A DNA stretch of 64,000 nt from Hyalangium gracile (GTDB taxonomy: Bacteria; Myxococcota; Myxococcia; Myxococcales; Myxococcaceae). The notes beneath the pieces were generated by a model. The model made no database searches. It was given only the letters and a program-made list of their open reading frames with translations, and was not told where the DNA came from. The stretch spans positions 248,001-312,000 of the forward strand of contig NZ_JAHXBG010000008.1 in NCBI RefSeq assembly GCF_020103725.1, given 5' to 3'. This document shows, piece after piece, positions 36,901 through 44,658 of the stretch (within the stretch, counting starts at the first letter, position 1; each line of letters starts with the position of its first letter). The translations under genes and the position numbers were made by a program.

Positions 36901-39115
36901 GCGGGCTGGTGACGGTGACGGACGCGGTCCCGGACAGCGTGCCGCTGAAGGCCCGGACGGTGTTGGGGAAGGTGCCCGGAGTGGAGCCCGCGGTGAACAG
37001 ACCGCTGGCGTTGATGGTGCCACCGCCGGTGGTCACGACCCAGCTGACGGGCGCGGTGGGCAGGGGGTTGTTGCAGGCATCGGTGACGTTGGCGGTGAAC
37101 TGCTGGGTGCCATTGGTCTGCACGGTGGCGTTGGAGGGCGAGACCGTGACCGCCGAGGCCGCGCCCGGCGTGAGCGTCACATCCGCCGAGGCTGACTTTC
37201 CGTCAGAGGTCGCCGTCACCGCGGCCGTGTACGTACCGGGTGTGCAGCTCGCGGTGAACAGGCCGTTCGAGTCGATGGAGCCCGCCGCGCTGGTCGCGGA
37301 CCAGGTGATCGGGAACGGGAGCGGGTTGTTGGAGGCGTCATATGCCGTGGCGCTGAACTGCCGCGTGCCCTGGACGGCCAGGCTGGCAGGCGACGGAGTC
37401 ACGACGACGTACGCGACGCGCACCGGAGCGTAGGGGAACGCGCCCAGGTCCGTTCCGTCGGAGGCGATGTTCCGGCACGGCGAGGTCGCCTGGAGATTGA
37501 AGTTGGTACTGGAGACGAAGAGGGGGTCGGCGGAGATACTGCCCGTGCCCGCGGTGACACCGCTGTAGTTGGAGGCGGAGTGGTTCCAGACGTCGTTGTG
37601 GTGGACGGCGCGCGTGGGATTGGTGGAATTGTAGAAGGAGAGGCCGTACCGGTCGTTGGAGGTGATGATGTTGTCGTAGATGTTGACGGCGCCGCCGAAG
37701 CCGTAGACCCGGATGGCACCTTCGCTGTTGTTGGCGAAGGTGTTGTGGATGAGGTTGGTGGGCGCGAGCAGGTCCAGCGCGAAGTTGCCTTGGGTGCGGT
37801 TACCGTTGTTGCGCACCAGGCTGTAGAGGACGTTGGTGGAACCGCCCATCGTCATGAGCGCCGTGGTGCAGCCCTGGATGGTGCCGTGGGTGAAGGAGAG
37901 GGTCCCACTGGTGACGCTCAGGCACAGGGAGCCGCCATTGAGGGTGGTGTAGTTGAAGCTGGCCGAGCCGTGGATGGCGGTACCCATGCCGCCGGTGGCG
38001 GTGATGGTGACCGGGGTGGTGCTGGTGCCCTCGGCGTTCAGCGTGCCGTGGGCGATGAGCTCGACCTTGGCGGGGTCCTCTCCCGAGCGCATGCCGTCGG
38101 TGGCGGCGAAGGTGAGGCTGGCCCCCGCGGCGAGGGTGAGGGTGACGCCGGGCCGGACGGTGAGGTCTCCCGCCAGGGTATTGGCGCCGGTGAGGGTCTT
38201 GTCGGCGACGAGCGAGCCCTGCAGGGACGTGGCGGGATCTCCGGCATAGGCGAAGGCGCCCATGTCCGTCCCGTCCGAGGCCGCCAGGCGCGCCGGAGAG
38301 TACTCGGTGATGCGGAAGTTGGTGCTGGAGACGAAGAGGGGATTGGCGGAGATGCCGCCCGTGCCCTCGGCGACGTTGGTGTAGTCGGAGGCGGAGTGGT
38401 TCCAGACGTCGTTGTGGTGGACGACGCGCGTGGGAGTGGTGGGATTGTAGAAGGAGAGGCCGTACTGGCCGTTGGCGGCGATGATGTTGTCGTAGACGTT
38501 CGCGCTGCCCCCGAACTGGTAGATCCTGACGCCGCCGTAGTTGTTGCCGGTGATGGTGTTGTGGATGAGGCTGATGGGCGCCCCGATCTCCAGCGCGAAG
38601 GTGCTCTGAGCGGTGCTGCCGCTGCCGCGCACCACGTTGTTGGTGAAGGTGGTGGTGCCGCCCGCGGTCCCGAGCGCTACGAAGCAGTTCTGGATGGTGC
38701 CGTGGGTGAAGGAGAGGGTGCCGCTGTAGACGCCCAGGCACTCGAGGCCGCCAGTGAGGTGGGTGTAGTCGAAGCTGGCCGAGCCTTCGATGGAGACGCC
38801 GTAGGCGTTGGTGGCGGTGATGGAGATGGGCGCGGCGCTGGTTCCTTGTGCCTTCAGCGTGCCGACGACGATGAGCTCGACCTTGGTGGTGTCGTTGCCC
38901 GAGCCCCGTCCATCCGTCGAGGCGAAGGTGATCTGGACTCCCGGATCGATCGTCAGCGTCACCCCGGTGGGCACGGTCACGTCGCCCGTCAGGACCCACG
39001 GGTTGCCCGCGGGCGTCCACGTCGTGTTGCCCGAGAGGGGCCCACTCACGTTGGTTGCCAGTGCTGCGGTGGGAATGAGCGCGAGGAGGAGAGGGAGGAT
39101 GCGAGGCTGGATCAT
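33923..39115 (-). CDS. Giant MYXO-CTERM surface protein: two beta-helix domains, 11 Ig-like repeats, calcium-type repeats
   Basis: About 1,730 residues. A signal peptide (MIQPRILPLLLALIPTAALA) is followed by two copies of an about 250-residue right-handed beta-helix domain (SASFDYTHL..., LSFTHGTIQ..., NVYDNIIAANGQYGLSFYN). Eleven bacterial Ig-like (Big2-type) repeats of about 86 residues come next, each with (I/V)xVTP...QQFTATGKDSAGN...W. A region of thrombospondin-3/EF-hand-like Asp repeats (DSDGDGLADDWE, DTDDDGV) follows. The end is a MYXO-CTERM tail: CGCSGSG, a hydrophobic helix (SLFSLLLLALLG) and RRERA. It should be displayed on the cell surface, perhaps for adhesion or polysaccharide contact. 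ATG 39115 gives the signal peptide; the frame extends further upstream without support. Confidence 0.88.
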   Translation of the reverse strand: MIQPRILPLLLALIPTAALATNVSGPLSGNTTWTPAGNPWVLTGDVTVPTGVTLTIDPGVQITFASTDGRGSGNDTTKVELIVVGTLKAQGTSAAPISITATNAYGVSIEGSASFDYTHLTGGLECLGVYSGTLSFTHGTIQNCFVALGTAGGTTTFTNNVVRGSGSTAQSTFALEIGAPISLIHNTITGNNYGGVRIYQFGGSANVYDNIIAANGQYGLSFYNPTTPTRVVHHNDVWNHSASDYTNVAEGTGGISANPLFVSSTNFRITEYSPARLAASDGTDMGAFAYAGDPATSLQGSLVADKTLTGANTLAGDLTVRPGVTLTLAAGASLTFAATDGMRSGEDPAKVELIAHGTLNAEGTSTTPVTITATGGMGTAIHGSASFNYTTLNGGSLCLSVTSGTLSFTHGTIQGCTTALMTMGGSTNVLYSLVRNNGNRTQGNFALDLLAPTNLIHNTFANNSEGAIRVYGFGGAVNIYDNIITSNDRYGLSFYNSTNPTRAVHHNDVWNHSASNYSGVTAGTGSISADPLFVSSTNFNLQATSPCRNIASDGTDLGAFPYAPVRVAYVVVTPSPASLAVQGTRQFSATAYDASNNPLPFPITWSATSAAGSIDSNGLFTASCTPGTYTAAVTATSDGKSASADVTLTPGAASAVTVSPSNATVQTNGTQQFTANVTDACNNPLPTAPVSWVVTTGGGTINASGLFTAGSTPGTFPNTVRAFSGTLSGTASVTVTSPLASIQVTPSPATLSINGTQQFTATGKDSAGNTVPVSVTWSVVNGGGAIDASGLFTAGTTPGTFTNTLKATSGAISAFVTVTVQPGALASIEVTPSDATLSINGTQQFTATGKDSAGNTVPVSVTWSVANGGGSINSTGLFTAGTAPGTFVNTVRASSGTLSGFASVTVQPGALASIEVTPDTTTLGVNGSQQFTATGKDSAGNTVPVSVTWSVANGGGSISSTGLFTAGATTGTFTNTIKATSGTVSGFATVTVQPGALASVEVAPSSVTLPIHGTQQLTATGKDSAGNTVSVSVTWSVVNGGGTINATGLFTAGTTPGTYASTIKATSNGISGFATVTVQPGALASITVTPNTATLPISGEQQFTATGRDSAGNTVSAAITWSVVNGGGAIDASGLFTAGTTPGTFTNTIKASSGGVSGLASVTVQPGALASLELTPGSATLAIKGTQQFTATGRDSAGNVVPAAVTWSVANGGGSIDATGLFTASTVAGTFAQTVKATSGSLSATASVTVNPGPVQNVAVTPASVTLPVRGTRQFTVTATDAWGNTVSGTPTWAVLPATAGTIDATGFFTAGNASGSYLSAVTATLSGVSGSADVTISASALARIIVSPAALTVEPRSVRQFSAQGQDADGNVVPITPVWSVVNGAGSITQDGVFTATQVPGTYPDSVVATANGVTGTTSVTVTVGGIQRVALSPLNPTVAVNGKVTFSAKAFDAFDNELPALPATWEVVNGGGSIDASGVFTAGTKSGTFTHTVKVTLGGSSTTTSVTVATDSDGDGLADDWEVAHGLDPTQPGDGALDPDADRLSNLSEFQTGTNPRDADTDDDGVLDGNEQSPSEDTDNDGRANALDPDSDDDRLFDGTEMAVFASHANTDTSNGSFIADADPATSTAPLLPDTDKDGRKDGEEDANHNGKVDSGETDPNHADTFCAATPECGGGQSCENGVCVDDGPSVPEEDSGCGCSGSGPGASLFSLLLLALLGRLGARRERA
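34585..37420 (-). repeat. Eleven tandem Ig-like repeat units of about 258 bp
   Basis: The coding repeats are conserved at DNA level, especially units 3-8, where phrases such as the one encoding QPGALASIEVTP recur every 258 bp (for example at the same phase near 36140, 36400 and 36660). Such near-identical units are prone to copy-number change by recombination. Confidence 0.8.
37430..39020 (-). repeat. Duplicated beta-helix domain
   Basis: Two direct copies of about 780 bp (38240-39020 and 37430-38225) share long coding similarity, for example the segments encoding SLTFAATDG/QITFASTDG and HHNDVWNHSAS. It is an intragenic duplication within the MYXO-CTERM protein gene. Confidence 0.7.
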
Positions 39116-39289
39116 GGACGCCCCTGCTGGCGAGGAGGCGGGGCTGATAGCATCAGCAACCTGCGGGATTGAATCCGGGTAAACCACCGTGAGGTCGCTT
39201 CTCGCTCGTCTCTAGGGAAAACCCAATCGAGGGTTTGCCTCAATCACAGGAAACCCTGTCATTCCTGTACGGTGCTCCCAGGAGACGAC

Positions 39290-40789
39290 ATGAATCGCTT
39301 GGGTCCACTGTGCACGCTCGGTGCGCTGGTCAGCCTGGTGCTCGCGGGCTGTGGAATGAATCAGGAGCTGGAGTTCCCCCTGGGCCCCGACGAGGCCACC
39401 CCCTCGCTGGAGCAGGCCCAGGCGCCGCTCAACGGCGCCGCCATGGCCATCCATGATGCGTTCTTCCAGGTCCCTGCCTGTCTGACGCCGAGCAGCTCCT
39501 GCGATACGGGGACGCTGGTGAATGGCCGAGGCCCGCTGGGCCCCGAGGCGAACGCGCCCAACACGCTCTTCTCCACGTGCGCGGACGGCAGCGCGGGCCT
39601 CTATCACGTCAACCCATCGGTGGACCGGGTGCGCATCTACACCGAGAACGGTGCCGGCTTCACGACCTTCAAGTGGGTCATCGTCGAGGCCACCATCTGG
39701 GCCTCCGCCAACTACGCCAACGAGTGGTTCGCGGTCCACCTGGCCGCGGACGCCTACGCTCCGCAGTGGACGCACATCGTCTCGATGCACCCCACCCAGG
39801 CCGGGGCTCAGGTCCTCTCGAGGCGCTTCCTGCTGCACGAGGGCACGGAGCTGCGGGCCCTCCGAGTCTCCTTGCGCGGCGCCACGGCGGCGGGCACCTG
39901 CACCGCCGACAGCTCCGCGGACCGGGATGACATCGTGTTCCGGGCGGCGGACGCGCCGCCTCAGGTGACGCTGGACACGCCGAGTGGGGTGCTGTTCGGC
40001 ACGAGGGCGCTCGAGGCCACGGCCACGGATGATTTCCAGGTCTACTCGGTCGACTTCTATGCCTCGTCCTCCTCCTCCTCCAGCCCCATCTTCCTGGGCT
40101 CCGACGAGACGGCGCCCTACGAGGTCCCCTGGAACACGCAGAATCACAGCGACGGCGTCTACACCCTCACCGCCAGGGCCTTCGACAACAACAGCCAGAA
40201 GACGGTCTCCAATGCGGTGACCGTCCTGGTAGACAACACCGTGCCGTCGGTGGTGCTGACCGCTCCGTCGGAGGGGGCCGTGCTGTCCGGCAGCGTGCCC
40301 CTCCAGGCGACAGCCCAGGACGCCTACGGCATTCAGAGCGTGCACTTCTACAGGGGCTCGACCCTGCTGGGCACCGCCACCCAGGCGCCCTACCAGCTCA
40401 CCTGGAACACGGCGGACACGGCCAATGGCAGCTACACCCTCTACGCCAAGGCCTACGATACGTCGGGCCGTATCGGCTACTCCTCCAACGTGACGGTCAC
40501 GGTCGCGAACAGCCCCCTGCCGACCGGAAGCATCACCTCGCCCGCTCCCCAGGCCGTGCTGAGCGGCACGGTCGCCTTCTCCGTCGATGCCCAGGATCTC
40601 CAGGGCATCGATCGGGTGACGTTCTACGTGGGCAGCAAGTACGTCACCTGGGATGGAACGGCACCGTACGGCATCAACTTCAACACGCTCAACTTCGCCA
40701 ACGGCGACTACGTGCTCACCGCGCGCATCTTCGACACGGACGGCAACATGACCGTGACCGAGGGCGTGACCGTCACCATCCAGAACTGA
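39290..40789 (+). CDS. Lipoprotein with three Ig-like (Big_9-type) repeats
   Basis: A 499-residue lipoprotein: MNRLGPLCTLGALVSLVLAGC with lipidated Cys21. The N-terminal half has paired Cys residues (PACLTPSSSCD, FSTCADG) and a beta-rich fold that is not recognised. The C-terminal half contains three Ig-like repeats (PQVTLDTPSGVLFGTRALEA, PSVVLTAPSEGAVLSGSVPL, GSITSPAPQAVLSGTVAF), each ending in a Y-x-L-T-A-(R/K)-A-x-D-like strand, matching PF17957-type domains often seen on secreted adhesins and enzymes. CAGGAGACGAC precedes the ATG. It is divergent from the giant MYXO-CTERM gene, across a 174-bp gap containing the inverted repeat AAACCC-N6-GGGTTT. Confidence 0.8.
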   Translation: MNRLGPLCTLGALVSLVLAGCGMNQELEFPLGPDEATPSLEQAQAPLNGAAMAIHDAFFQVPACLTPSSSCDTGTLVNGRGPLGPEANAPNTLFSTCADGSAGLYHVNPSVDRVRIYTENGAGFTTFKWVIVEATIWASANYANEWFAVHLAADAYAPQWTHIVSMHPTQAGAQVLSRRFLLHEGTELRALRVSLRGATAAGTCTADSSADRDDIVFRAADAPPQVTLDTPSGVLFGTRALEATATDDFQVYSVDFYASSSSSSSPIFLGSDETAPYEVPWNTQNHSDGVYTLTARAFDNNSQKTVSNAVTVLVDNTVPSVVLTAPSEGAVLSGSVPLQATAQDAYGIQSVHFYRGSTLLGTATQAPYQLTWNTADTANGSYTLYAKAYDTSGRIGYSSNVTVTVANSPLPTGSITSPAPQAVLSGTVAFSVDAQDLQGIDRVTFYVGSKYVTWDGTAPYGINFNTLNFANGDYVLTARIFDTDGNMTVTEGVTVTIQN

Positions 40790-40818
40790 CGCGCGAGGCT
40801 GCGAGGGCGCGCTCTGGG

Positions 40819-40913
40819 CCAACTGGTATGGTTGTAGGACCAGTTGGTTCGAGGTGTCGACCCTCGGCGCCCTCGGGACGAACGGGTACGGCTGTCCTAC
40901 AGACTGGTAGGAC
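40819..40913 (+). promoter_or_regulatory. Operator-like repeat, copy 3, plus a second inverted repeat
   Basis: CCAACTGGT-N11-ACCAGTTGG (40819-40847) is a perfect 9-bp inverted repeat of the same family as those at 32446, 33803 and 59368. A second element, GTCCTAC-N6-GTAGGAC (40894-40913), follows 46 bp later. Both lie upstream of the small membrane protein gene at 40954. Confidence 0.6.
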
Positions 40914-40953
40914 CTGGATGACCCATCATGACACCGAGGGAGGTGAGGACCCG

Positions 40954-41280
40954 ATGGTGGGCCTGTGGGACATCATGACCTTGATGTCTGGCTGCTCCGT
41001 GCTCGCTGGGGCCTTGGCCGCCGCCAGGGTGGAGGGAGGCGGCGTTGCCAGGACGGGGATGGCGGTCGTCCTGGGGCTCGTGATGGGCTTCCTGTCCATT
41101 GTCGCGGTCAGGATGGCATGTGAGCGGCTCCTTCGGACGCTCCCTCCCGACGACGGTTCTCAGAAAACCCCTCCGGGGCTGCTCCTCACCTTTCTCGCGC
41201 TTGCCGTGTGGACCCTGGGGCTGGGGCCGTTTCTCAGCATGCTGGTCGCCAGAGGGCTCATCCGCTTCGCCTTCTCATAG
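40954..41280 (+). CDS. Small membrane protein of unknown function
   Basis: A 108-residue protein with three hydrophobic helices (about residues 8-25, 38-55 and 75-100) and a short hydrophilic loop with Pro and Asp. It is not recognised. ATG 40954 is preferred because GGGAGGTGAGG lies upstream; the frame stays open to 40828 but that part covers the operator-like repeats. The repeats suggest its expression is controlled by a dimeric regulator. Confidence 0.6.
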   Translation: MVGLWDIMTLMSGCSVLAGALAAARVEGGGVARTGMAVVLGLVMGFLSIVAVRMACERLLRTLPPDDGSQKTPPGLLLTFLALAVWTLGLGPFLSMLVARGLIRFAFS

Positions 41281-41295
41281 TTTCCCACGCGGAGC

Positions 41296-41682
41296 TCAGC
41301 GCGCCTGGGGCACGGAGCGCCGGTGGAGGACGAGGACGATGAGGGCCACGAGCGCTGGCAGGGCCTGAATCACCAGAATGGAGCGCTGGGCCGTGACGCC
41401 TCCATAGATTCCGGCGACGAGGACGCAGCCCAGGAAGAAGGCGCGCACGTTCAGGGCCCAGCGCACGTCGCCGATGAGCAGGCTCCAGATCAGCCCGGCG
41501 GCGAAGAAGCCGTTGTAGAGCCCCTGATTGGCGGCCAGCACCGCCGAGCTCTGGGCCACCTCCGGCGTGAGGTGGAACGTCTTCATCCCGTAGGGCGTCT
41601 GCCAGAGGAACATCTCCAGGACCAGGAAGAAGAGGTGGAGGACGGCGATGATGCCCGTCAGCACGGCGAGGAGGATTCTCAT
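41296..41682 (-). CDS. DUF1304 family membrane protein
   Basis: A 128-residue protein with four hydrophobic helices. The first (LLAVLTGIIAVLHLFFLVLE) is followed by MFLWQTPYGMKTFHL and NQGLYNGFFAAGLIWSLL, which are hallmark stretches of the DUF1304 (epimerase-annotated YbaN-like) family. The function is unknown. It is convergent with the small membrane protein gene. The upstream gap (41683-41805) has a TTTCGCGC/GCGCGAAA inverted repeat with a 29-bp spacer. Confidence 0.85.
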   Translation of the reverse strand: MRILLAVLTGIIAVLHLFFLVLEMFLWQTPYGMKTFHLTPEVAQSSAVLAANQGLYNGFFAAGLIWSLLIGDVRWALNVRAFFLGCVLVAGIYGGVTAQRSILVIQALPALVALIVLVLHRRSVPQAR

Positions 41683-41805
41683 CGCCCCATCATAGAGCCT
41701 GAGCGCGGGCTGTTACTTTCGCGCTTCGCCCTCTTTCGCGGGGCGCGCTGGTGGCGCGAAATGCGGCAATGGGAACGTCGCCGCCTCCATTTTTTCAGTA
41801 CGTCG

Positions 41806-42190
41806 TTACGGATGGTTAGCGGCTTCCTCCATCCGTGTTGCACGTATGTCGCATGCGGGCGCAAAGGGCCGGTCGAGCACCCCGACCGCCTCTCTGCGCG
41901 TGTCCGGGCTTAGTGGGCGTAGCGCTCGGTCATCTCGATCGTGACGTGGCCCATCAACTCCTGGAGCACCTTGAGCGGGACGCCCCGCATCGCGAGGTGG
42001 CTCGCGTAGGTGTGGCGTAGGTCGTGCCACCCGACCCGTCCTTCCTCGCGGCTGATGCCCGCGTGCTTGAGGGCCCGGCGCAGCGGCTGCTCCATCTTGC
42101 CCGCAGTGAGCGGCTGGCCGTCCTCCTGGCAGAACACGTAGCGGCCCCGCAGGTGACGGTGTGCCTTGAGGGGTAACCGATCGCCGTGCC
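41806..42190 (-). pseudogene. Tyrosine recombinase (phage-type integrase), truncated and frameshifted
   Basis: The C-terminal catalytic end of a tyrosine recombinase is visible: [16 protein letters not shown] (Arg and His), [18 protein letters not shown] (His, catalytic Tyr). Right after YAH the frame meets a stop, but the expected continuation [14 protein letters not shown] appears in the next frame, so one base has been lost near 41910. The N-terminal core-binding and first catalytic part are missing beyond about 42190, where the text degrades after [20 protein letters not shown]. It marks one edge of a likely decayed integrated element that runs to about 45.3 kb. Confidence 0.8.
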
Positions 42191-42237
42191 CCGTCTGAGA
42201 AGAGGAGAGGGAGCGGCCTGCCGAACTGGAGGAGGAG

Positions 42238-42275
42238 GCAGGGCGGACGCTGCGTCAGCGTCCTACTCGCCCTGC
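42238..42275. repeat. Long hairpin next to the integrase remnant
   Basis: An outer stem GCAGGGCG/CGCCCTGC and an inner stem GGACGCTG/CAGCGTCC share one base and are separated by a 4-nt bulge, giving a near-continuous 15-bp hairpin with a CGT loop. It could be a terminator of a lost gene or a recombination-linked structure. The rest of 42191-42403 holds no gene that can be supported. Confidence 0.5.
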
Positions 42276-42403
42276 CCCCACTCCGAGTGGAACCGGGCGG
42301 CCCATCTGGCGGCTCATGGGCGGTGGACACTTCATCACCACGGGGCAGGGCTAACATTTACGGAACGATTGACGTGACCCGTCGTGTTTGTGGGTAGCTC
42401 TGC

Positions 42404-43474
42404 TCAGCGCGTGCGTTCGGGCAGGCTGCTGTTCTCGGTGAATTCGGCGACAACGGCATAGCCGCTCATCCGCAGAAGAGTAAGCTGAATGCCTGTCTCT
42501 TGCTGCGGCCCGCCCCACGCTGCGCTGATGCTGCCTGCTCGCTCAACCAAGTCCCTGAAAGCCGAGGGTTCGTGGGCGCGTGCGTATACGAACTTTCCAT
42601 AGTCCTTGGTTGGATGGCCGTGCTCCGCTGTTAGCGCAGATGCCACTTCGAGAAACCGTGGCCACGCTTCGTCAAGTGTCGCGTGGCGTGTGGCCACGCT
42701 CACAGCGTGGAGTTTTCCTGATGGAGTGAGGCGAAAGCGAAGTAGCGCCGGTGCGTCAAATAGCTCCCCGTGACACCGAGCGACTTGGCCCTCCTCTTCC
42801 CAGTCTGCATCTTGAAAGAGAGAAAAGACATGGTGTGGGGCCATGCCCCAGCGTACGCCCTTCACGTCTATGGCTGCGCCCAGTTTGCTCGGCGACAGCC
42901 GCTCTCCCCCTTGCGGTAGGGGCGCAGGCGCAGCAGACACAGGCGCCACCCGGGCCCTCTCGCGCTCTCGTCGTGCAGCCTCCTTGGCAGCTGCAACGGC
43001 TCGTGTCACGCGCGTCTGGTCCCAATCGTAAATGTCGCGGTATTGGGCAAAGAATCTACGGTAGGCAACGTCAAGGTTAGGTAGAAATACAGGGCGCCAC
43101 TCCGACGACTCTAATTCGGCACGTTGCTCAGCGAGTCTTTGCGGTGTCCACAGGGAGCCAGCACCGGTAAGCCAAGCAGCCTCGCGCTTCCTCGACTCAG
43201 CTTCCTCGTAGATCTCCCACACTGGCCCATCTCGTCGACGCAGATGGTAGACGCGGGTAGAGTGATAGCCTGGTCCTCTCGTCTCATGGACGAAAAGCAT
43301 CTCTTTGAAGTCCACAAAGACCTTTGAGCTTCCAGGATCAAGGTCCTCTTCGGCGAGGGTGGGAAACCGCAGATCCCGCATTTCGTCCCTGTGGTCGCGT
43401 GCCTTCTTCTCCCTGCCTCGCGCCCAGAAGTAGGCGATACCAATGAGCACGAGGAGTGCCGTCGTCACTTCCAT
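42404..43474 (-). CDS. Orphan membrane-anchored protein in the island
   Basis: A 356-residue protein that is not recognised. One N-terminal hydrophobic helix (residues 3-18) is followed by a basic stretch (RGREKKARDHRDEMRD) and two soluble parts joined by an Ala/Arg/Pro-rich linker (residues about 165-205). The C-terminal part (IDVKGVRWGMAPHHVFSLFQ...) may be a separate domain. GC content is visibly lower than in neighbouring genes, which supports acquisition by transfer. GGAGAGG precedes the ATG. It lies between the integrase remnant and the SitA-like toxin. Confidence 0.65.
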   Translation of the reverse strand: MEVTTALLVLIGIAYFWARGREKKARDHRDEMRDLRFPTLAEEDLDPGSSKVFVDFKEMLFVHETRGPGYHSTRVYHLRRRDGPVWEIYEEAESRKREAAWLTGAGSLWTPQRLAEQRAELESSEWRPVFLPNLDVAYRRFFAQYRDIYDWDQTRVTRAVAAAKEAARRERERARVAPVSAAPAPLPQGGERLSPSKLGAAIDVKGVRWGMAPHHVFSLFQDADWEEEGQVARCHGELFDAPALLRFRLTPSGKLHAVSVATRHATLDEAWPRFLEVASALTAEHGHPTKDYGKFVYARAHEPSAFRDLVERAGSISAAWGGPQQETGIQLTLLRMSGYAVVAEFTENSSLPERTR

Positions 43475-43842
43475 GTCCTCTCCGAGTGTCAGCGCACCCT
43501 ACCCGGAGCAGCACGCTGGCTCAACGGGGCGGCATTCTCCTGTCTCCCAAAGCGAAGAGAGCATCGGCGCGGTGGAACTGCGGTTGTAGCGTGGCCCCGC
43601 AGGCGTGGCATTCTCGCCTACCCGGACGCTCGCCGGGAATCTTCCTCACGAGGGGGACGGCGAACTCTTGGTGCGCCGGGATAAACCGGCATGGAGTCGC
43701 GAATGAAAGAGTCGTACATCGAAGGGCTATCCCCTCACGATGGCCTCGAGTCATGCGCCGGTACCCGTGAGGGTGCAGGTGAAGCGTTGACAGGGGGAAG
43801 GGCAGGTAGGGGATTGAGCCGCGAAATCTGACACGGGCCGCG
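43475..43842. other. Non-coding or decayed stretch in the island
   Basis: Open frames here are short and conflict with each other, and none resembles a known family. I see no RNA gene. It ends at the first copy of the island repeat. Confidence 0.4.
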
Positions 43843-43931
43843 CGGTGAGCGCTGGGGCCTCGTGGTGAGCGTCCAAGCAAGCCGGACGTGGGCCATCGTC
43901 GGACGCGTGCCTCGCGGTGAGCGCTGGGCCT
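43843..43931 (+). repeat. Island repeat, left copies
   Basis: CGGTGAGCGCTGGGGCCT at 43843 runs into CGTGGTGAGCGTCCAAGCAAGC (43861-43882 in two parts: CGTGGTGAGC, GTCCAAGCAAGC). A partial unit CGGTGAGCGCTGGGCCT follows at 43915. The same sequence recurs at 45127-45240, so copies flank the toxin/immunity pair. Confidence 0.65.
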
Positions 43932-44026
43932 GGAGTTGTGGCGGAACGTCGTGATCTCTTGGGTCGTTCCTGTGTGCTCGGGCTAGGTGCTCTCCTTGCT
44001 GGCCGACCAAAGCAGGAGAGATCAAC

Positions 44027-44656
44027 ATGCCGACGCGCTGGACACTTGCCGGAGCGGTGCTCCTTCTCGCGAGCGGGTGCGGGACACCCGGAGGGGCCAT
44101 CCCATCACCCGGCGCCGTGCCCGCACGCAAGTTGGAGGGACCACGGATCAGCGTTGTGGCTGGCAGCTTCAAGCCCACGTTCTATTACGGTCCATGGCAG
44201 TGCAGTCAGCGGTGGATGACCTACTGCGAGCGCCAGTGCGCCGCCGAGGGCTATCCCCTGAAGGGCTGCATGTGGCTTGCTGATCTCAAACTGGACTGGG
44301 AAGGCACAACCCACAACGCGGGGGGGCGCTACGCGATCACCCACTGCTGCTGTGACTACCCTCCGCTGTCAACAGCGGCGACCAAGGCCGCACGCGACAG
44401 GTGGAAGGGCTTTCGAGAGAAGTTCCGCGAAGCCTGGGGCAAGAAGTTCGGCCAGTGGCCAGAGGAAGCGGGCGAGTCTTGGCCTGGGCATCACATCCGC
44501 GATCTGAAGCACGGCGGCGATCCAGTCGATCCCGATAACATCCTGCCCGCGCCTACCGACGTTCACGACATCTTCAACCTTGAATATCCGAGGTGCTACG
44601 ACGGACAGCCCCCGTGGAATACGGTAGGCCCGGATCTGCCCTACTTGGACAAGTGA
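44027..44656 (+). CDS. SitA-like polymorphic lipoprotein toxin (HNH-type nuclease end)
   Basis: A 209-residue lipoprotein (MPTRWTLAGAVLLLASGC, lipidated Cys18). A Cys-rich middle region (WQCSQRWMTYCERQCAAEG, GCMWLADLKLDW, THCCCDYP) is followed by a C-terminal domain with WPGHHIRDLKHGG, DPDNILP and VHDIFNLEYPRCY, which looks like an HHH/HNH-type nuclease toxin. The layout matches SitA toxins of Myxococcus, lipoproteins passed between cells by TraA/TraB outer-membrane exchange; I recall the SitA6 family as the closest. AGGAGAGATCAAC precedes the ATG. The next gene encodes an SMI1/KNR4 protein, a standard immunity fold. Function as a toxin is inferred. Confidence 0.72.
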   Translation: MPTRWTLAGAVLLLASGCGTPGGAIPSPGAVPARKLEGPRISVVAGSFKPTFYYGPWQCSQRWMTYCERQCAAEGYPLKGCMWLADLKLDWEGTTHNAGGRYAITHCCCDYPPLSTAATKAARDRWKGFREKFREAWGKKFGQWPEEAGESWPGHHIRDLKHGGDPVDPDNILPAPTDVHDIFNLEYPRCYDGQPPWNTVGPDLPYLDK

Positions 44657-44658
44657 CG

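Noticed and set aside
34124-37195. A long plus-strand open frame of about 1,000 codons opposite the Ig-like repeats
   Set aside because: It is the antisense shadow of the MYXO-CTERM gene. Its product is low-complexity Gly/Arg/His text with no domain, a result of GC-rich codons on the other strand.
34585-37420. Regularly spaced repeats considered as a CRISPR array
   Set aside because: The period is 258 bp, the units are coding and Ig-like, and there are no short identical repeats with unique spacers or cas genes.
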